This document shows positions 37,601 to 46,813 of a DNA stretch of 64,000 bases, piece after piece. A model generated the notes under the pieces. That model was not told where the DNA came from. It did not search any database and was given only the letters and a program-made list of their open reading frames with translations. Both the position numbers and the translations under genes were made by a program. Each line of letters begins with the position of its first letter. The first letter of the stretch is position 1. The DNA is from Microbacteriaceae bacterium (GTDB taxonomy: Bacteria > Actinomycetota > Actinomycetes > Actinomycetales > Microbacteriaceae), in NCBI GenBank assembly GCA_007117135.1, contig SKHB01000022.1, positions 62,001 to 126,000 on the forward strand, given 5' to 3'.

Positions 37601-38195
37601 GAATCTCTCCGGTGAGGTCATTGAGCCGGGTCAGGTTTGCTTCCATTGCTTCGAGCTTGCGCTGAGTTTTTTCTTTTCGCCGTCTGTGCTTCAAAATTCC
37701 AGCTGCTTCTTCGACAAAGCGACGCCGGTCTTCAGCAGAGGCGTGAAGGATGCTGTCTAACTGGCCTTGACCAACAATGACGTGCATTTCTCGACCCAAA
37801 CCGGTGTCGCTCAAAAGCTCTTGAACATCCAACAGCCGGCACGGCTCCCGGTTGATCGCATATTCGCTGCCGCCGTGACGAAATAGTGTTCTCGAAATAG
37901 TGACTTCGGTGTAATCGATGGGGAGTTGACCGTCAGAGTTATCGATTGTCAGTGACACTTCCGCGCGGCCAAGAGGACCCCGCGATTGGGTCCCCGCGAA
38001 GATGACATCTTCCATCGACCCGCCGCGAAGAGTTTTCGCTCCCTGTTCCCCCATCACCCAGGCGAGTGCGTCAACAACGTTCGATTTTCCGGAACCGTTT
38101 GGACCGACAACACACGTAACACCTGGCTCGAACACGAACGTGGTCGGTTCGGCGAAAGACTTAAACCCCTTGATGGTCAGGGATTTGAGATGCAC
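34668..38195 (-). CDS. smc: Chromosome segregation protein SMC
   Basis: 1175 aa; MHLKSLTIKGFKSFAEPTTFVFEPGVTCVVGPNGSGKSNVVDAL...LSGGERSLAAVALLIAIF...FYILDEVEAALDDAN. Confidence 0.97.
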   Translation of the reverse strand: MHLKSLTIKGFKSFAEPTTFVFEPGVTCVVGPNGSGKSNVVDALAWVMGEQGAKTLRGGSMEDVIFAGTQSRGPLGRAEVSLTIDNSDGQLPIDYTEVTISRTLFRHGGSEYAINREPCRLLDVQELLSDTGLGREMHVIVGQGQLDSILHASAEDRRRFVEEAAGILKHRRRKEKTQRKLEAMEANLTRLNDLTGEIRRQLTPLGRQAQVAKQAQTIQAVARDARSRLLADDVNSLKRQLEAFAKDEGDRNAERTVVSGELTTVQAERERLEASLGNDAVDRARQQDYDIRRAAEKISSLHALATERAALLAEGDQAQLVVLTVTDEEIARLESVIADRETAVAEAESALGILAADTATAHAAKQAAESRIQQAQEARNQWLKERQQLTTASEVARSRVEAAEAERERVDAQLSAATERLSEAEAKWRELGDSEDAETQRAYEEAERLLQEAWDEESAASTSVDSARATAHQLERERDSLAAKVSALTLAIEADTLPTDMAGESGIRGRVADALTITPGYEAAVARALGSLADALLVESRSDAYRVASSVSGRTDGRVDMIVADDDAPVALVAPAGLIPASDVVKGPAGVMRVLRSTFIAESLDAVSTHWTSRSKDLPEGALIVTVAGDVFSDTVVQSGAGRSRSIVELSAERDQATAILRDVTTTLERVHREAESAQEKFAEAQASVKRRLAELREVEAQRSQFSEKVSGLSAMRQAARSECERLTERLELAKDSLAQSIEAEETSRGALSEVDSEDIPDVDESAREKADQTLEAAREGELAARLTFEAARGDLRQAVEELKAAHTRREAEVAQAEVHRKKQAERIALHAKAKRVLALMPALQAIAAKSVDESSVIVARGEAERAQSAEKLSQLRGRESELRARLQELTDSVHSVEMNMYERKLQLGQIVERAAEELGLSEEVLLAEYGPDQTIPPDPADDEDIASGDPVPFNREQQEARLRQAERKLGQLGRVNPLALEEFDALEKRHQFLVEQLEDVTASRQDLLAIIDDLDETMQGIFAEAFEDTRVAFDRVFPILFPGGEGSLKLTDPDNLLTTGVEVSVKPRGKKIERLSLLSGGERSLAAVALLIAIFIARPSPFYILDEVEAALDDANLGRLLTIMEDLRRDSQLIIITHQKRTMEIADALYGVSMRDDGVSAVVGQRVRETVDQG

Positions 38196-38235
38196 TGTTC
38201 CTCCGGGGCGGTGGCGCCAAACTAATTAGCTTCCC

Positions 38236-39144
38236 CTAACTTACCCGCTTGCGGCTCAAACGCTGGCAACGTGGGCAGCGGTGCGAAGAACGGTTCTGGA
38301 ACGCTTCTTTCACCATGACAGTCCCACACTTCGCACACGGTTTGCCCTGCTGGCCATACGCGTTCAACGACTGGGAAAAATAGCCACTTTGGCCATTGAC
38401 GTTCACATATTGCCAATCAAAACTCGTACCGCCATCGTCAAGCGCCTGCACAAAAACATCACGGATGGCGCCCAGCAGCTCCCGCACCTTTTGTGGTGTG
38501 AGGCCTGAACATTCCCGGTTGTAATGCAGCCCCACCCTCCAAAGTGCCTCGTCAGCATAGATGTTCCCCACGCCACTGACCAGAGTTTGGTCGAGCAGCG
38601 CTGACTTTATTCCTGTTTTTTTGCGACGAAGCCGTCGAATAAAGTCGTCATCACAAAAAGCTGGGTCGAGAGGGTCTCGTGAAATGTGTTGGGCGCGCGA
38701 GGGAATTACTGGCGCATCAGACCCTGAGCCACCGGGCTGACCATCGACTGTGGGGACAAGGTTGTCTAATGCCATGTAACCGAAGATGCGCTGATCAACA
38801 AAGCCCAACGTGACGGCGCCACTCGGAGGGCGAGAGAGGCCAAGAGTGATGCGACACAGTTTCCCAAAATCATCAGGAGTGTCACCAATCAGAATTTGAC
38901 CAGACATTCCCAGGTGCGCAACCAGCGCCGTGTGATCATCATCGAGCTGCCACCACAAAAACTTTCCCCGCCGAACAATTCGTCGAAGTTTGCGCCCTTC
39001 AAGACGGTAAACGAAATCCTCGACGGGGCCAGGGTGGCGCTTCAGGGAGCGAAGCTCTGACACCCCAACCACGTCCACGACCCAATCACCAGTGAATGGC
39101 TCTAAGCCTCGGCGAACCACTTCAACTTCGGGCAGTTCCGGCAC
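38236..39144 (-). CDS. mutM: Formamidopyrimidine-DNA glycosylase
   Basis: MPELPEVEVVRRGLEPFTGDWV...GVGNIYADEALW...C-terminal Cys4 zinc finger. Confidence 0.96.
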   Translation of the reverse strand: MPELPEVEVVRRGLEPFTGDWVVDVVGVSELRSLKRHPGPVEDFVYRLEGRKLRRIVRRGKFLWWQLDDDHTALVAHLGMSGQILIGDTPDDFGKLCRITLGLSRPPSGAVTLGFVDQRIFGYMALDNLVPTVDGQPGGSGSDAPVIPSRAQHISRDPLDPAFCDDDFIRRLRRKKTGIKSALLDQTLVSGVGNIYADEALWRVGLHYNRECSGLTPQKVRELLGAIRDVFVQALDDGGTSFDWQYVNVNGQSGYFSQSLNAYGQQGKPCAKCGTVMVKEAFQNRSSHRCPRCQRLSRKRVS

Positions 39145-39869
39145 TACTGCCCTGTCAGAAAGGCGAGTGCACGCCTAGCTGCCTCAATTTCAGCGTTTTT
39201 TTTGCTGGATCCTTTGCCTTCGGCGAGAACTGTTCGCGGGTCTCCGGTTTGTGTCCATCCCGGCATGGTCACCTTTGCGGTGAACACTTTTTCATGGTCG
39301 GGACCGGTTTCGCTGAGATCATAGACAGGTGGCCCCACCTGTTGTTCAGCCGCCCACTCCTGTAGCGCAGTCTTCGGGTCCTGGTCAGCAGAAAACGTTG
39401 CTTCGTTCCTGACCATGTCGCCCCAGAGCCGCTCCACAAGAGCGTTTGCGGCGTCATGTCCTCGCGCAGAAAAAACAGCGCCAATGACAGCTTCAAGCGC
39501 GTCGGCAAGTAGAGATGCTTTTTCCCGGCCACCGGTGAGCTCCTCACCGCGACCCAATAACAAATACTCCCCCAGTCCAATGCGCCGGGCGATATCTGCG
39601 AGAGCGTTTGTGGACACGACAGTGGCTCGCCGTTTGGCGAGCTCGCCTTCGGGGATATCGCGATACGTGTCGTAGAGCAGCCAGGTCACTGATTGCCCCA
39701 GAACAGCGTCACCGAGAAACTCGAGGCGCTCGTTGTTTGCACCACCGCCGTTTTCGTAAGCAAAAGACGAGTGCGTCAGGGCAAGCCGCAAATCGGCTTC
39801 GTCGATGTCAACATCGAGCCGTCGCCGGAGATCACCGAGGGACGGCGTCGAAGCCGGGTTGCTGCCCAT
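39144..39869 (-). CDS. rnc: Ribonuclease III
   Basis: NNERLEFLGDAVLGQSVTWLLYD...C-terminal dsRBD GKGSSKKNAEIEAARRAL. Confidence 0.96.
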   Translation of the reverse strand: MGSNPASTPSLGDLRRRLDVDIDEADLRLALTHSSFAYENGGGANNERLEFLGDAVLGQSVTWLLYDTYRDIPEGELAKRRATVVSTNALADIARRIGLGEYLLLGRGEELTGGREKASLLADALEAVIGAVFSARGHDAANALVERLWGDMVRNEATFSADQDPKTALQEWAAEQQVGPPVYDLSETGPDHEKVFTAKVTMPGWTQTGDPRTVLAEGKGSSKKNAEIEAARRALAFLTGQ

Positions 39870-39880
39870 TGCCAGAAACG

Positions 39881-40084
39881 TTAGGCGTCGGAAACGCGAC
39901 GACCCTTGTATTCCATGAACAGTGGGGTGCCAGCCTGGTCTTCCACCACGTGGGCGCGGTGGGGCAAGCGGTAAACGGTGCGACCGTTCTCCACACTTTT
40001 CACCAGGGTGGGAACTTCAGCCTTCCACTGCGAACGGCGTGCGTGAGTGTTCGCGCGGGACTTTTTGCGCTTGGGGACTGCCAT
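39881..40084 (-). CDS. rpmF: 50S ribosomal protein L32
   Basis: [29 protein letters not shown]. Confidence 0.96.
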   Translation of the reverse strand: MAVPKRKKSRANTHARRSQWKAEVPTLVKSVENGRTVYRLPHRAHVVEDQAGTPLFMEYKGRRVSDA

Positions 40085-40105
40085 GATATTTTTCTCTTCT
40101 TTTCT

Positions 40106-40651
40106 TCAGATGTGGGGGTATCCCGACTCGCCTCCGGGCGAGTTCTCGGGGAAGACGTCCTGGAGCTTTGTCCACCGGGGATCGATGGCTGTGGTGTCGG
40201 CGGCAGCCGACTCTGCGTCCCGTTTCTCACCCGTTTCCGGGTCTAATCCGGGGCAGTCAGACGAACAAACGGGTTGGAACGGGAGTTCCACGACCACCTG
40301 GTCTCTCACCACCTGGTCCAGGTCTATTTCGTCCTGAACCACCTCGTAATCGTAGCTGTCATCCGCCAAATACGCGAATAGCTCCTGAATGTTCGCAGAG
40401 ATGGGGATCGTGGTGGGCTCTAAACACCTCACACAGTCAGCGTGTGCATCCGTTGTGATGGTGCCGGAAACCAGGATGCCCTCATGGACGCTCTCCAACA
40501 TCAGTGACAGGTGAAGGGGCTCACCCTCCCGCACCACGCATACGGCTTCGCCGTAATGGGTCGGGGCGGCGACATCTTTTTCCAGGGTCTCTGACATTCC
40601 CGGTTTGTTCATGAGAGCTTTGACGGGAATCGCAAAAGGGTTAGTGGACAC
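40106..40651 (-). CDS. DUF177 (YceD-like) protein
   Basis: Upstream of rpmF; CVRCLEPTTIPISANIQELFAY...VCSSDCPGLDPETGEKRD. Confidence 0.9.
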   Translation of the reverse strand: MSTNPFAIPVKALMNKPGMSETLEKDVAAPTHYGEAVCVVREGEPLHLSLMLESVHEGILVSGTITTDAHADCVRCLEPTTIPISANIQELFAYLADDSYDYEVVQDEIDLDQVVRDQVVVELPFQPVCSSDCPGLDPETGEKRDAESAAADTTAIDPRWTKLQDVFPENSPGGESGYPHI

Positions 40652-40662
40652 GAGCCCCGAGT

Positions 40663-41976
40663 CTACTGTGAGACGCTTGCAAAAACCTTGTCGAGAATGG
40701 CGAGACCCTCTCTCACCTGTTCTTCGCTGATAATCAGCGGGGGAACGACGTGCATGCGGTTTTCCGCGAAGAACCCGAGCACACCATGGTCCAACGCCGC
40801 CGTTTTCAGTTTCCCAATAAACGCCGCATCCACAGGGGTTTTCGTCGCCCGGTCTGACACCAGGTCCAACGCAAAGAACACACCGAGTCCGCGGACTTCG
40901 CCGATGACGTCGTGTTTGGCTTGCAGCTCGAGAAGCCCGGGGCCCAGCAGTGTGTCACCGATAATGCGAGCGTTTTCAAGCATGCCCTCGTCTTCCATCG
41001 CATCCAAAGCGGCAATGATGGAGGCCATTGCAAGTGGGTGGCCAGAGTAGGTGAGGCCACCCGGGAAAACGGTGTCGTCGAAGTGTTGTGCAATTTCAGG
41101 AGTGAAAATCACGCCACCTACCGGCACATAGCCAGAGTTCACCCCCTTCGCAAAAGCGATGAGGTCGGGGGTCACCCCAAATGGCTGATGGGCGAACCAA
41201 TAGCCTGTCCGACCAAATCCAGCCATTACCTCATCGGCAATGTAGACAATGCCGTACTTGTCGCACAGCGCTCGCACACCTTGCAAATACCCCGGTGGCG
41301 GAACCATGATTCCGGCCGTGCCCGGAACACTTTCCAACAACAATGCTGCGATGGTTTGCGGGCCTTCCGACTGAATCACCCGTTCAAGGTGGTGAAGGGC
41401 GCGCTCAGATTCTTGTTCTTCACTGGCGGACCAGAATTCGCTGCGATAAAAAAAAGGCCCAAAAAAGTGCCGGTGGCCTCGGGAATACTCGTTCGGCATT
41501 CGACGCCAGTCACCGGTCGCGCCAATGGAAGCGCCCGTGTTGCCGTGATAGCTGCGGTAGGTGGAGAGCACCTTGTCGCGCCCAGTGAACAGCCTCGCCG
41601 CCCGAACAGCATTCTCCACAGCATCAGCACCCCCGTTTGTGAAGAACACTTTCGAGTAGGCACTTCCGGCTTTTTCAAGAATCTTCTTCGCCGCAATACC
41701 CCTCTCCAGCACGGCATGCTGGGGAGCAACGGTGGCCAGTTTTTCTGCCTGCTCTTGGATTGCTTTCACCACTTTGGGGTGCGAATGGCCAATATTGGTG
41801 TTCACCAATTGGCTCGAAAAATCGAGAAGGCGCCGGCCGTCGTGGTCAAAGACTTCGCACCCGGAGGCATGGGAAATGACGAGGGGTTTGAGCGCCCCCT
41901 GGGCAGACCAGGAGTGAAAAACGTGTTGGCGGTCGAGGTCAAAAGCCTCCTGGTTTGTTCCAAGAGTCTTACTCAC
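40663..41976 (-). CDS. Class III (PLP) aminotransferase
   Basis: VFFTNGGADAVENAVRAARLFTGRDKVLSTYRSYHGNT...IADEVMAGFGRTG...AFAKGVNSGYVPVGGV. Confidence 0.9.
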   Translation of the reverse strand: MSKTLGTNQEAFDLDRQHVFHSWSAQGALKPLVISHASGCEVFDHDGRRLLDFSSQLVNTNIGHSHPKVVKAIQEQAEKLATVAPQHAVLERGIAAKKILEKAGSAYSKVFFTNGGADAVENAVRAARLFTGRDKVLSTYRSYHGNTGASIGATGDWRRMPNEYSRGHRHFFGPFFYRSEFWSASEEQESERALHHLERVIQSEGPQTIAALLLESVPGTAGIMVPPPGYLQGVRALCDKYGIVYIADEVMAGFGRTGYWFAHQPFGVTPDLIAFAKGVNSGYVPVGGVIFTPEIAQHFDDTVFPGGLTYSGHPLAMASIIAALDAMEDEGMLENARIIGDTLLGPGLLELQAKHDVIGEVRGLGVFFALDLVSDRATKTPVDAAFIGKLKTAALDHGVLGFFAENRMHVVPPLIISEEQVREGLAILDKVFASVSQ

Positions 41977-42041
41977 GAGTTATCGTCCCTTTTCTCACCA
42001 CTCGCCCGCGGAGTGGTTGCCATAAGCCTAAACGTAAATCC

Positions 42042-42533
42042 TCAGGGAAGTTCGTGACGTTGGAAAAAATCTCTCACCGATGGGGGAACATAGGGGCTGA
42101 CGTCACCGCCCAGACTTGCGACCTGTCTCACTAGGGAGCTTGACACATGAGCGTGGGCCGGGTCGGGGAGCATAAACATGGTCTCCACCGCCGCCAAATT
42201 GCGGTTCACAATAGCCATGGGGGTCTCGTAAGACACGTCCACTTGAGACCGGATTCCTTTCAGCAAGACTTTCGCTCCAACATCGGTGCAATAGTCCACC
42301 AGCAACCCAACATTCCAACTGGTCACCACCACCGACTCGGAGAGTCCTTTTTCCCGGACAGCTTCTTCCAACAGGCTGACCCGCTGGGCGATGGGAAGCA
42401 TCGCTGATTTATCAGGGTTATGCACAACAACAACGTGGAGTTCGTCAAAAAGGTTTGCCCCGCGGGCAATAACGTCAAGATGCCCCAGGGTGACGGGGTC
42501 AAAAGATCCGGGGACAACAGCGACCAAAGACAT
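42042..42533 (-). CDS. coaD: Pantetheine-phosphate adenylyltransferase
   Basis: [42 protein letters not shown]. Confidence 0.96.
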   Translation of the reverse strand: MSLVAVVPGSFDPVTLGHLDVIARGANLFDELHVVVVHNPDKSAMLPIAQRVSLLEEAVREKGLSESVVVTSWNVGLLVDYCTDVGAKVLLKGIRSQVDVSYETPMAIVNRNLAAVETMFMLPDPAHAHVSSSLVRQVASLGGDVSPYVPPSVRDFFQRHELP

Positions 42534-42594
42534 GGCACAAGCCTATCCGCAGGCGTGTTTCTCGCGGGTAAACGCCGCCTAAGAATTTCCCCTG

Positions 42595-44760
42595 TCAGCT
42601 TTTCGACAAAAATTCCCGTTCCCGATCCTCGAGCCGTCGATCGAGCGCCTGCCGCAGGGCGGGAACATCGGCGAGGTCCGGGGACGCGTCGAGGGTGGCT
42701 TTCGCGACCGACCGAGCTTTCTCAATGAGCTCGTGATCTTTTCTCACCCGTAACAGTCTCAAACCACTTCGGCCACCCGACTGGCGAACCCCCAACACGT
42801 CCCCTTCGTGTCGAAGCTCCAAGTCGATATGTGACAGTTCAAAACCGTCGGTTGTTGATGCCACAGCATCTAACCGCTGTCTCGCAAGGGTGTCTTGTGG
42901 TTGCCGGGACACCAGTAAGCACAGGCCGGGGTGACTTCCCCGGCCCACCCGCCCACGAAGCTGGTGTAACTGGCTGATACCAAACCGGTCAGCATCCATG
43001 ACGACCATCATGGTGGCGTTGGGCACATCAACGCCCACCTCGATGACAGTGGTCGCAACAAGCATGGACACCTCGCCAGACGCAAACCGTGTCATCGCCA
43101 AATCTTTTTCCTCAGCCGGTAACTTGCCGTGAACAATCGCAGTGGTCACTCCGGAAAACTCTGGCATCTGGGTGATCTCTGTGTGCATGCCCGTGACACC
43201 AATCGCAGGCAACTGTGTATCCGTCGACTCTTCGTCGCCGCTCTCCTGCCCCACAACACCGTCTGCCACTTCACCCGGCTCGATAGCAGGACACACCACG
43301 AACACTTGACGGCCCTGACCAATTTCTTCCTTCGCCCTCGCCCACACCCGCCCATACCAGTCAGGCGTATCGTCGAGGGCAACGACGTGGGTGGTGATGG
43401 GGTGACGTCCCGATGGAACATTCGAAATGGTCGACACATCCAAATCGCCAAAAACAGTCATGGCTACCGTCCGTGGGATGGGGGTCGCAGTCAGCACCAA
43501 AAGGTGTGGGTGCGACCCTTTTTGGCGCAGTTGATCTCTTTGCTCCACCCCGAAACGGTGTTGCTCATCGATCACCACCAGTCCCAGATCAGCGAACTGA
43601 ACAGTGTCAGACAACAGTGCGTGTGTCCCCACCACCAACAACGACTGGCCAGATGCCGCCATCAACAACGCCTTCTTCTTTTCCGCCGTTGTCAGCGACC
43701 CGGTGAGCAACACCGGACGAACTTTGCCGGCCAGGTCGGGCCCCAGAGTGTGGTGGATGGAGCGAAAATGCTGGGTGGCTAACACTTCTGTGGGGGCAAG
43801 GAGAGCTGTTTGCCCACCGCTTTGGGCAACTTGCAACAGTGCTCGAATGGCAACAACCGTCTTCCCCGAGCCCACTTCACCGTGAACGAGGCGGTGCATG
43901 GGGTGACCAGACTCAAGGTCGGCGCTAATTTCTTTCCCGACGTGAACCTGGTCGTCGGTGAGAGTAAACGGCAGGTGCTCGTCAAACTGTGTGACGAGAT
44001 GTCCAGGTGACCTGACAGTGCTCCCCACGCTCAAGGCTTCTTGGCGTTGTTGCAAAAGGGCCAGTTGCAACACAAACGCTTCGTGAAAGCGAAGGGTGTC
44101 TCTGGCCTGCTGCCACTGCTCAGTGGATTCCGGCTGGTGAATGTAGCGAACAGCGGTGTTTTTGTCGAGCAGGCCCTCGGAGGCCACAATGCTGTCTGGA
44201 ACAGGATCGTCCAGCGGCTCCAACTGTTCAAGAACAATGCCAATTGCTCGGGCAATTTGCCAACTGGCGAGAGTCGACGTGGCAGGGTAAAGGGGAATGG
44301 GCGTGTTCGCCCACTTTTCCGATTCTTCCCCGCTGATGTCGCCGGAAAAGAGCTCATAGTCGGGGTGGGTGAGTTGTTTTCCCCCGCGAAAGGCTCCAAC
44401 TTTCCCGGCAAAGATTCCCCGAACACCGGGGTGAAGGTCTTTTTTTCGCCACGCCTGATTAAAAAACGTCAACGTAATCAGTCCGGTGCCATCGGTGATG
44501 GCGACCTCCAGCAACGATCCTCGACGCTGGCGCATAGGTCTTTCACTGACCGACACCACTTCGGCAACGATACTGACCGGCTCGCCAAGGGGCGTTCCCT
44601 GCAAGCTGGTCAACTCTCCGCGGGTCGCATACCGCCTCGGGAAGTGTTCCAACAGGTCGGACACCAGGGTGTATCCAAAGGCACGCTGAATTGTTTTGGC
44701 CGACCGGTCGCCGACCACATCTTTCAGTGCGGTTCTCTCTGTCACACCCACACACCTCAC
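42595..44760 (-). CDS. recG: ATP-dependent DNA helicase RecG
   Basis: 721 aa; MHRLVHGEVGSGKTVVAIRALL...VIDEQHRFGVEQRDQL...TATPIPRT...QLRGRVGRGSHPGLCLL. Confidence 0.95.
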   Translation of the reverse strand: MRCVGVTERTALKDVVGDRSAKTIQRAFGYTLVSDLLEHFPRRYATRGELTSLQGTPLGEPVSIVAEVVSVSERPMRQRRGSLLEVAITDGTGLITLTFFNQAWRKKDLHPGVRGIFAGKVGAFRGGKQLTHPDYELFSGDISGEESEKWANTPIPLYPATSTLASWQIARAIGIVLEQLEPLDDPVPDSIVASEGLLDKNTAVRYIHQPESTEQWQQARDTLRFHEAFVLQLALLQQRQEALSVGSTVRSPGHLVTQFDEHLPFTLTDDQVHVGKEISADLESGHPMHRLVHGEVGSGKTVVAIRALLQVAQSGGQTALLAPTEVLATQHFRSIHHTLGPDLAGKVRPVLLTGSLTTAEKKKALLMAASGQSLLVVGTHALLSDTVQFADLGLVVIDEQHRFGVEQRDQLRQKGSHPHLLVLTATPIPRTVAMTVFGDLDVSTISNVPSGRHPITTHVVALDDTPDWYGRVWARAKEEIGQGRQVFVVCPAIEPGEVADGVVGQESGDEESTDTQLPAIGVTGMHTEITQMPEFSGVTTAIVHGKLPAEEKDLAMTRFASGEVSMLVATTVIEVGVDVPNATMMVVMDADRFGISQLHQLRGRVGRGSHPGLCLLVSRQPQDTLARQRLDAVASTTDGFELSHIDLELRHEGDVLGVRQSGGRSGLRLLRVRKDHELIEKARSVAKATLDASPDLADVPALRQALDRRLEDREREFLSKS

Positions 44761-44801
44761 GGTACACAGGTGAATGGCTCTTCGTCGGATACCGTGGGGC
44801 T

Positions 44802-45371
44802 GTGACGCGAATCATTGCGGGTCAGGCGGGTTCACTGCGGTTGGAGGTCCCTCAAGGTCCCACCCGGCCGACCAGTGAACGGGTGCGCGAGGCCATGTTT
44901 TCAGCCATCGAACACCTCGTTCACCTTGACGGCGCAAGAGTTCTTGACCTCTACGCCGGTTCAGGGGCTCTCGGGCTCGAAGCTGCCTCGCGCGGCGCCA
45001 CACATGTCACCTGTGTTGACTCGTCCAAGAAGGTCCGACCCGTGTTGGCCTCCAACATTGCCAAAATTCAACGGTCTTTGGGGGAGGGCCACACTTTTTT
45101 GGCGGTCACGTCACCGTCAGTCACCTACTGTGAAAACATTCCTCCTGGCGTGTTTTTCGACCTGGTGATGATGGACCCTCCGTATGACGTTGCGCCCTCG
45201 GAGATTATTGACTGTTTGGAGGCGCTAGGAAAGAATCTCAGCGGTGACAGTCTGGTCGTTGTCGAGCGGGCAAAGAAAAGCCAGGAACTGCTGTGGCCCG
45301 AATCCTTCCAAGTCATCAAAGAAAAAACCTACGGCGATACGGTGGTGTTTTTGCTCACTCACCGGCGGTAA
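44802..45371 (+). CDS. rsmD: 16S rRNA (guanine966-N2)-methyltransferase
   Basis: VTRIIAGQAGSLRLEVPQGPTRPTSERVREAMFSAIEHL...VLDLYAGSGALGLEAASRGA...MMDPPYD. Confidence 0.94.
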   Translation: MTRIIAGQAGSLRLEVPQGPTRPTSERVREAMFSAIEHLVHLDGARVLDLYAGSGALGLEAASRGATHVTCVDSSKKVRPVLASNIAKIQRSLGEGHTFLAVTSPSVTYCENIPPGVFFDLVMMDPPYDVAPSEIIDCLEALGKNLSGDSLVVVERAKKSQELLWPESFQVIKEKTYGDTVVFLLTHRR

Positions 45372-46315
45372 GGATCCCAGCCACCCAGGTCCTCGCTGGG
45401 AACCTCAGCGTTGATGGTCACCACCCCGGGCCGATCCGAACCGTCCACCACTCGTCCCACAACCACAAACCCCTCCGGAACATCAAAACCTGCCGGAAAA
45501 CAAGCGAGCAGTCCATGGTCTTCACCTCCGGTCAACGCGTGATGATCGGGGATGGCGCCACTGTCAAAATCCATCGACACTCCGCTTGCTTTTGCCATTC
45601 GCCTTGCGTCAAGGAGCAAACCATCACTCACATCCATCATCGCGGTCGCCCCCGCCAGGGCCGCCAAGGGCCCCAGGTGGAGAGGCGGTGTGGGACGAAG
45701 GTGCCACATCACCGCATCAGATGTTTCACGAAGGAGCGCGGGGTTAGCTCCTGGGTCGAGAAGCTCTGCAAGCCCCCTCGAGGAAAGCCCCAGATGCCCG
45801 GCATGGGCAACAACATCGCCGGGTGTTGCGCCGGACCGTGTCACAGGTCCGCGACCTTCCATATCCCCCACCACGGTGACAGACAGCATCACCACAGACG
45901 CACTAGACAAATCGCCACCCCATACTCCGCAGCCCGGAGCCATGCTCTCTAAACCGGCGCTGACTCCTCGAGCAATGTCTTCGACGGCAGAAATTCCCAT
46001 CGTGTCGGGCATTGCCAGTCCAATGATGACCCCTTTGGGCGCTGCGCCCATCGCCGCCACATCAGCGAGGTTGCTCGCCATCGCCTTCCACCCCACATCA
46101 AAACCTGTCGACCACTCCACGCGAAAATCTGGCCCCTCGACCATCAGATCCATTGTTGTCACCAGCGAATCGCCGGTCCAAGTGACGACCGCCGCATCGT
46201 CTCCCGGGCCAATGTGGACTCCCCGGCCGGGTGTCAGAAGGGGAAGAATACGCTCCAAAACAGCTTGTTCTCCCAGGTCTGCGACGGTCGGTAATTGGGT
46301 CCAGGCGGAGGGCAT
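45359..46315 (-). CDS. thiL: Thiamine-monophosphate kinase
   Basis: MPSAWTQLPTVADLGEQAVLERILPLL...IGPGDDAAVVTWTGDSLVTTMDLMVEGPDFR...MMDVSDGLLLDA. Confidence 0.92.
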   Translation of the reverse strand: MPSAWTQLPTVADLGEQAVLERILPLLTPGRGVHIGPGDDAAVVTWTGDSLVTTMDLMVEGPDFRVEWSTGFDVGWKAMASNLADVAAMGAAPKGVIIGLAMPDTMGISAVEDIARGVSAGLESMAPGCGVWGGDLSSASVVMLSVTVVGDMEGRGPVTRSGATPGDVVAHAGHLGLSSRGLAELLDPGANPALLRETSDAVMWHLRPTPPLHLGPLAALAGATAMMDVSDGLLLDARRMAKASGVSMDFDSGAIPDHHALTGGEDHGLLACFPAGFDVPEGFVVVGRVVDGSDRPGVVTINAEVPSEDLGGWDPYRR

Positions 46316-46332
46316 GACACCACGGTAGCCTG

Positions 46333-46812
46333 TTGTGTGTGTGGAAGAAGGTGTTGACGGGGTGTCTTGCCCTCGCCACAGTGATTCCTCTCGCCGCCTG
46401 TTCTCCAACAGTCCGGCTGGAACCGGCAGATCTGTCGAACGCCGTGGAATGCGCGAACATGATGGTGCGACTTCCGGATACCGTCGACGGCCTGGAACGC
46501 AGACGGGTTGATGCCCAATCAACAGCCGCCTGGGGTCTCCCGACTGCTGTGTTGCTCCGGTGCGGTGTCCCCCGTCCTGGCCCCTCCACGCTGCTGTGTG
46601 TCACTGTCGACGGTGTGGACTGGCTGATTGACGAAGGGGATGCGCCGCGCTTCGTGTTCACGACGTTCGGCTTAGACCCAGCCACCGAAGTGATCGTCGA
46701 CTCTGAGTTGGCTTCGGGCACCGCTGCACTTCGAACAGTATCGGGAGCTGTCGCCGCACAATCCGAACCGGTTGCCCGATGTGTGGATGCTTCGGACATT
46801 TTGAGCGACTAA
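46333..46812 (+). CDS. DUF3515-family lipoprotein-like protein
   Basis: N-terminal lipobox-like LAACSPTVRLEP; GLPTAVLLRCGVPRPGPS...VDGVDWL. Confidence 0.8.
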   Translation: MCVWKKVLTGCLALATVIPLAACSPTVRLEPADLSNAVECANMMVRLPDTVDGLERRRVDAQSTAAWGLPTAVLLRCGVPRPGPSTLLCVTVDGVDWLIDEGDAPRFVFTTFGLDPATEVIVDSELASGTAALRTVSGAVAAQSEPVARCVDASDILSD

Positions 46813-46813
46813 C

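Noticed and set aside
40912-42057. 381-aa plus-strand ORF antisense to the class III aminotransferase
   Set aside because: Shadow ORF: the opposite frame encodes a clear PLP aminotransferase with intact motifs; the antisense product has no recognisable domain.
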